DNA of 64,000 bases. Origin: Candidatus Parcubacteria bacterium (GTDB lineage Bacteria; Patescibacteriota; Saccharimonadia; Saccharimonadales; UBA4665). The stretch spans positions 310,001-374,000 of the forward strand of contig JAEYSX010000003.1 in NCBI GenBank assembly GCA_023434325.1, written 5' to 3'. Below, in pieces: positions 59,864 to 64,000 of this stretch. The stretch's first letter is position 1, and the number at the start of each line of letters is the position of its first letter. The notes under the pieces are model-generated. The model did no database searches and was not told where the DNA came from. It worked only from the letters and a program-made list of their open reading frames with translations. The position numbers were made by a program, and so were the translations under genes.

Positions 59864-61434
59864 TGGAGCAAGACGAGCTGTTTACCGAGTTGGTAGAAAA
59901 GGGTCATCCCGTTGGCGAGATCATCGGTGTTGATACGTTTTTGATTAAAGTTCGCGGTCTTCAGCCCTGCAACGTGCATGCGCTGATTCGGTTCGAGGAC
60001 GGCAGCAAGGGGTACGTTCACCACGTGTACGAAGATCACGTGGTTGTAATGAAGCTCGGCACGACTGTCCTGAGTGTGGGCATGATTTGCGTCGTGCAAC
60101 ATCCCGAGCTACTAGCAAAAGTCGGCAAAAACTACATCGGCCGCGTGATCAACGTGTACGGCGAACCGATCGACGACAAAGGCCCGATTCATTCCGACGC
60201 TGTGTGGGAAGTGTTCCACGATGCGCCCATGCTGTACGAGCGTCGCTTGCTTGACACTCAGCTCGAGACCGGCATTACAGTGCTGGACATCAACTTTAGC
60301 TTAGTGCGCGGTCAGCGTATGGCCGTGCTCGGCGACGGCAAGGTGGGCAAGACGGCCCTCACAACTCAGATCGCCATCAACCAAAAGAACACCGACATTA
60401 CGGTTATTTATGTGTTGATCGCCAAGCGGCAGGGCGACGTTGCGCAGTTGGTGGATCGGCTCGAGAAAAACGGCGCTATGAGCAAGGCGATTATCATCGT
60501 GACCAACATGTTCGAATCGCTGATCGCCACTTATTTGGCGCCATACATTGGCGCTGCCCACGGGGAGTACTTTTGGCAAAAGCTAGGGATGGACACCTTG
60601 GTGATTTACGACGACCTTACCAGCCACGCCCAGGCATACCGAGAGATCTCTTTGATTGCCGGTGTGTCCCCTGGTCGCGACAGCTACCCGGGCGACATGT
60701 TTTACACGCACTCGAGCCTAGTTGAGCGCGCCGGTCGCTTGGACAGTAACGGCGCTTCGCAAACAATCCTGCCGATCATTTATGCGCCGGCTGGTGACAT
60801 TACCGCCTACCTGCCCACCAACGTGATGTCCATGACCGACGGACAGTGGATCCTGGACATGAAGGTGTTTAAGGATACCATGCGCCCGGCCGTAAACACC
60901 GGTTTGAGTGTGACGCGTGTTGGTGGTGTCGGTCAGAACAAGCGACAAAAGGGCTTGGCCGCAAAGCTTAACAAGACGCTTGCGGGTTACCGCGTGGCAG
61001 ACGAATACGCACACTTTGGTACCGAGCTGAGCGCCGAGTCGCAGGCAGATTACGACAAAGGTAAGATGCTCTTTAAGCTGATGAATCAGGATATCGGCGA
61101 GGGCTATTCGCTAATGGATCAGCAGTTTTTGTTGGATATCGTGCTCAATTCTTTGCCAGAAGAAACCATCGACGTGAAAAAAATGAAGATGTTGGTGCGC
61201 GAATACTCCGCCAAGGTGCAAGAAGACAAGGATCTGAACGGTAACTGGGATCAGCTCCGCGACGCGCTGAGGGCGCAGGTTGTGACCGTAGACGAAAAGA
61301 AGAAGGCAGCGCGCGAAAAGATTGCAGCCGCCAAGGCAGCCGAGGAAGCCAAGGCTGCCGAAGCCGAAGCCGCCTCCGCAGGTAGCCCTGTTGGCGCCAA
61401 ACCCGCCGAGGCAGCGCCGGAGGACAAGAAGTAA
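59863..61434 (+). CDS. Divergent F1 ATPase alpha subunit
   Basis: 523 residues. P-loop GDGKVGKT (157-164); the usual alpha sequence is GDRQTGKT, so the Gln next to the phosphate site is Lys160. The Arg finger in GLSVTRVGGVGQ (Arg352) is kept. ISLIAGVSPGRDSYPGDMFY and HSSLVERAGRL match alpha. The C-terminal ~45 residues are an Ala/Glu/Lys-rich extension absent from standard alpha. Joined to delta and gamma by TAATG overlaps. Confidence 0.88.
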   Translation: MEQDELFTELVEKGHPVGEIIGVDTFLIKVRGLQPCNVHALIRFEDGSKGYVHHVYEDHVVVMKLGTTVLSVGMICVVQHPELLAKVGKNYIGRVINVYGEPIDDKGPIHSDAVWEVFHDAPMLYERRLLDTQLETGITVLDINFSLVRGQRMAVLGDGKVGKTALTTQIAINQKNTDITVIYVLIAKRQGDVAQLVDRLEKNGAMSKAIIIVTNMFESLIATYLAPYIGAAHGEYFWQKLGMDTLVIYDDLTSHAQAYREISLIAGVSPGRDSYPGDMFYTHSSLVERAGRLDSNGASQTILPIIYAPAGDITAYLPTNVMSMTDGQWILDMKVFKDTMRPAVNTGLSVTRVGGVGQNKRQKGLAAKLNKTLAGYRVADEYAHFGTELSAESQADYDKGKMLFKLMNQDIGEGYSLMDQQFLLDIVLNSLPEETIDVKKMKMLVREYSAKVQEDKDLNGNWDQLRDALRAQVVTVDEKKKAAREKIAAAKAAEEAKAAEAEAASAGSPVGAKPAEAAPEDKK

Positions 61435-62300
61435 TGCGCAGACCGCTCGAGATCCAACAAGAAGCGATGTCGATGGACACGATCGTGTCGCTGACAAGTG
61501 CGTTCGAATCGCTCAGTAGCATGAGCATCGCGCAGACCAAACGCAAGGTGCTTATCAGCAAAGGCTTCTTTAATGAGGTTTGGAATATCTACAAGCAAAT
61601 CCGCATGGATGTGATGTTTAATTTTGGACGCACAACTACGGAGAAGCCGATTGATAAGGAGCTGCTGATCCTCATCACGGCGCCCGGCGGTCTAAGCGGC
61701 GACATCGACCAGCGTCTGATCAAAAAATTCCGCGAGTATTATCAGCCCGATGACCACGAGATTATCGTGATTGGTCGCCACGGCGCACAGCAGTTGGACC
61801 AAGCATCAATCAAGTACAAATACTTCTTTGAACTGCCCAAAAAAGACTTTATCAACGTCGACCCGCTTATGAAAGAGATCAAAAAATACCGCAGTAGCCG
61901 CGTGTTTTACCAGAGTTATGTGTCGCTCGGCCAGCAAGTCATCGAGGATCTGGACTTGAGCGAAGTGGTTAACCGCATGGGTAAGATCGCCGACCTCGAT
62001 ACCGTCGACGACGAGAAGATTACCGAGCGCAATTATATCTTTGAGCCCAACCCCTACGCGGTGGCTGCGCACCTAGAGACCTCGATATTGCGCCTGACAC
62101 TGACGCAGTTTATTTATGACAGTCGTTTGGCGCAGACGGCCAGCCGGTTCAAGGCCATGACCGCTGCCAAACAGCGCTCGCTCGAGGTCGCATTGGATCT
62201 AAAGACACAGTTTCGGCGAGCCAAGCGTGCGCAGGTGGACGTGCGCTTAAAAGAGAGTCTTGCCGGACTCAAGAAGTTGCGCGCAGGAGGTGACGACTAA
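61434..62300 (+). CDS. F1 ATPase gamma subunit (rotor shaft)
   Basis: 288 residues. N- and C-terminal helices form the coiled coil: AQTKRKVLISKG at the start and SRLAQTASRFKAMTAAKQRS (then SLEVALDLKTQFRRAKRAQ) at the end. The Rossmann part holds APGGLSGDIDQRLI, matching GLxG of gamma. The shaft is present, so the ATPase can be rotary. TAATG overlaps with both neighbours. Confidence 0.87.
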   Translation: MRRPLEIQQEAMSMDTIVSLTSAFESLSSMSIAQTKRKVLISKGFFNEVWNIYKQIRMDVMFNFGRTTTEKPIDKELLILITAPGGLSGDIDQRLIKKFREYYQPDDHEIIVIGRHGAQQLDQASIKYKYFFELPKKDFINVDPLMKEIKKYRSSRVFYQSYVSLGQQVIEDLDLSEVVNRMGKIADLDTVDDEKITERNYIFEPNPYAVAAHLETSILRLTLTQFIYDSRLAQTASRFKAMTAAKQRSLEVALDLKTQFRRAKRAQVDVRLKESLAGLKKLRAGGDD

Positions 62301-63616
62301 TGGCTCAAGGTATTGTACGGGTTCTAAAAGGCCTGGTTATCAAAATTCAGTTCGATCAAGATATACCCAACGTCAACGAAATGTTGTATGTCGAAAACGA
62401 GAAAAAGACGCCACTGATTGTAAGCAGCCTTGACCATGGCGACATGGCGATATGTCTTAACATCTCGGGTGACTACTCGGTTAAAAAAGGCGATAAGGTA
62501 AACCGCAGTGGCCGCAGCCTAGAGATTCCGGTGGGCGACGAGATGATCGGCCGCGTGTGGGATGCTATGGGTCGACCTATCGACGGCAAGCCGCCGTTGC
62601 CGGACGAAGTGCTGGCAAACATGCCCAAGCGGTCTATCTTCCGCCCGGCGTTCCAGGAGACCAGCCTTAAAAACCAGCCAGACGAAATTTTGGAGACCGG
62701 CATTAAGGTGCTCGACTTCTTTACACCGTTCGTAAAAGGCCGCAAGATCGGTATCGTCGGTGGTGCCGGTGTGGGCAAGACGGTGCTTACTATGGAAATG
62801 ATCAACAACGTCGCCGTCGGTTCGGGCGCGTTATCGATTTTTGCCGGTATTGGTGAGCGTATTCGCGAGGGTCACGAATTGTACAAGACCTTGGCAGATA
62901 ACGACTTGCTTAAGACTACGGCTATGTTCTTTGGGCAGATGAACGAAAATCCGGTGCAGCGTTCGTTGATTGGTCTGAGCGCCATCACGCTGGCCGAGCA
63001 CTTTCGTGACGATAAAAAGAAGGACATCCTGCTGTTTGCCGACAATATGTACCGTTACATTCAGGCCAAGAACGAGATGTCGACGATTATCGACCAGACG
63101 CCGTCCGAAGGCGGCTACCAGCCAACAATCTTTAGCGACGTAAAGGCGCTGCAAGACCGCCTGACCACCAACCAGAACGGCTCGATTACCGCGCTGCAAA
63201 CGATTTACGTGCCGGCAGACGACTTGTCCGACCCGGCGGTGCAGATGATTCAGCACGAGTTGGACAGCATTATCGTGCTGTCGCGTGCAGTGGCAGCGCA
63301 GGGTATTCGCCCATCGGTGGATATTGGTGCGAGTAGTTCTAGTCTTATGACGCCCGAGATCGTGGGCGAGCGCCACTACATGCTCAACGTGCGTGTGCAG
63401 GCTATCCTCGAAAAGTACAACTCGCTGAAGGGTATTATCGCGATTATCGGTGAGTCCGAGCTGAGCACCGAGGACCGCGAAGATTACAACAAGGCCAAAA
63501 AGCTGATCCAATACTTTAGCCAGCAGTTTAACGTGATGGAGAAGATGACAGGTATTCCGGGTGAGCACCACACGCGCGAAGACACGCTCAATGGTATCGA
63601 GGAAATAATCGTATGA
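62300..63616 (+). CDS. Divergent F1 ATPase beta subunit (catalytic)
   Basis: 438 residues. P-loop GGAGVGKT (154-161). The catalytic Glu186-Arg187 pair in GIGERIREGHE is intact, as is FGQMNENPVQR and ADDLSDPA. The torque element DELSEED reads ESELSTED (385-392). Arg337 in GIRPSVD replaces the adenine-stacking Tyr of GIYPAVD. Hydrolysis is likely; adenine binding may differ. Slightly shorter than usual. Stop is TGA. Confidence 0.9.
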   Translation: MAQGIVRVLKGLVIKIQFDQDIPNVNEMLYVENEKKTPLIVSSLDHGDMAICLNISGDYSVKKGDKVNRSGRSLEIPVGDEMIGRVWDAMGRPIDGKPPLPDEVLANMPKRSIFRPAFQETSLKNQPDEILETGIKVLDFFTPFVKGRKIGIVGGAGVGKTVLTMEMINNVAVGSGALSIFAGIGERIREGHELYKTLADNDLLKTTAMFFGQMNENPVQRSLIGLSAITLAEHFRDDKKKDILLFADNMYRYIQAKNEMSTIIDQTPSEGGYQPTIFSDVKALQDRLTTNQNGSITALQTIYVPADDLSDPAVQMIQHELDSIIVLSRAVAAQGIRPSVDIGASSSSLMTPEIVGERHYMLNVRVQAILEKYNSLKGIIAIIGESELSTEDREDYNKAKKLIQYFSQQFNVMEKMTGIPGEHHTREDTLNGIEEIIV

Positions 63617-63632
63617 GTCATAAGGCCGACCG

Positions 63633-63971
63633 ATGATCGAAGAAAAGACCCAAAGCAGCGAGGCCGTTGCCGCCGCACAAGAGCAGCAGGCCGCAGCCGG
63701 CAAGCAACCCACGGATGCCGAGGGCAAGCCAACCATAGCCGTCAAAGTGTATGCACCATTTCGCGTGTATTTTGAGGGGGTGGCGTATAGCGTGTCCGGC
63801 ATTAACGAGTCCGGGCCGTTTGATATTTTGCCGCACCACCACAACTTTTTGTGCATGCTTGTGCCGTGTGATTTGGTGATCAAGACGCCCAACGGCGAAA
63901 AAAAGGTTAAGATCTCGCGCGCGTTTATGCACGTCAAAGCCGAAAAAGTGACAGTTTTTGTTGACGTATAG
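63633..63971 (+). CDS. F1 ATPase epsilon subunit (N-terminal domain only)
   Basis: 112 residues. An Ala/Gln/Glu-rich N-terminal tail (about 1-32) precedes the beta-sandwich: PFRVYFEGVAYSVSG, SGPFDILPHHHNFLCML and VKISRAFMHVKAEKVTVFVDV (in part). The helical C-terminal domain that inhibits rotation is missing. Sixteen nt after beta. The final ~30 nt of the window hold no gene. Confidence 0.85.
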   Translation: MIEEKTQSSEAVAAAQEQQAAAGKQPTDAEGKPTIAVKVYAPFRVYFEGVAYSVSGINESGPFDILPHHHNFLCMLVPCDLVIKTPNGEKKVKISRAFMHVKAEKVTVFVDV

Positions 63972-64000
63972 ATAGCGCCGGTACGACTTCATCTAGGCAC

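Noticed and set aside
63000..63937. 368-residue minus-strand ORF over the beta and epsilon genes
   Set aside because: It is an antisense shadow of two genes with clear ATPase motifs.
1..64000. CRISPR arrays, transposases, prophage or integrase genes
   Set aside because: No regularly spaced repeats, terminal inverted repeats with transposase, or phage structural genes were recognised on reading.

Overview
Organism. The window looks like a chromosome segment of a Candidatus Saccharibacteria (TM7, Patescibacteria) genome. GC is moderate, genes are compact, and the membrane and secreted genes are Gram-positive-like: sortase, LPXTG peptide, CHAP and G5/DUF348 cell-wall hydrolases, and no visible outer-membrane genes. 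Many genes carry a -10 box 6-8 nt before the start codon and no Shine-Dalgarno (SD) sequence, which suggests leaderless mRNAs. UGA is an ordinary stop here (it ends genes at 9639, 15963, 32701, 59297 and 63616), so this is not a UGA=Gly lineage. The assignment rests on gene content alone.

Layout. 1-2734: glycolysis (pgk 5'-truncated, tpiA) and a low-complexity membrane protein. 2755-12534: HTH-methyltransferase fusion, PcrA/UvrD helicase, Nudix, a G5/DUF348 cell-wall hydrolase followed by ksgA, and a MarR regulator followed by an RND pump. 12546-20563: unknown protein, tmRNA gene, SGNH hydrolase, DEAD-box helicase, divergent LUD/HxlR pair sharing operators, GH37-like protein behind a 29-codon upstream ORF, and an HTH-Panacea protein. 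20717-34324: an accessory region of small enzymes, Nudix pairs, tRNA-Phe and tRNA-Gly, a nonsense-interrupted DUF1653 gene, a PadR/HAAS pair, two separate ArsR-SRPBCC modules and an FAD oxidase with an apparent internal deletion. 34326-49006: a hydrolase, a surface cluster (LPXTG microprotein, polysaccharide deacetylase, GT2 glycosyltransferase, sortase), GH97, transporters (ABC, VIT, GltS-like), PH and PspC proteins. 49159-55952: tRNA-Cys, tRNA-Leu, a pilin-like protein, a CHAP amidase, two Nudix enzymes, metG-tatD and a cysteine desulfurase.

The most interesting part is 55962-63971. A T-box riboswitch whose UGGG bulge matches the C73 of tRNA-His precedes hisS. Then comes an operon, led by a 35-codon leaderless membrane peptide, for a divergent F1-type ATPase: c-like protein, b-like, delta-like, alpha, gamma, beta, epsilon. 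No subunit a is present. The c-like protein carries a signal peptide and an extracellular beta-type domain of about 195 residues ahead of a GRNP-loop hairpin, and the ion-binding carboxylate is replaced by Phe. Beta keeps its catalytic residues. This looks like a rotary ATPase that no longer translocates ions and may instead turn or move something at the cell surface.

Two RNA anomalies also stand out. The tmRNA has altered D- and T-loops, and tRNA-Gly has a compensated 19-56 pair (U-A instead of G-C).
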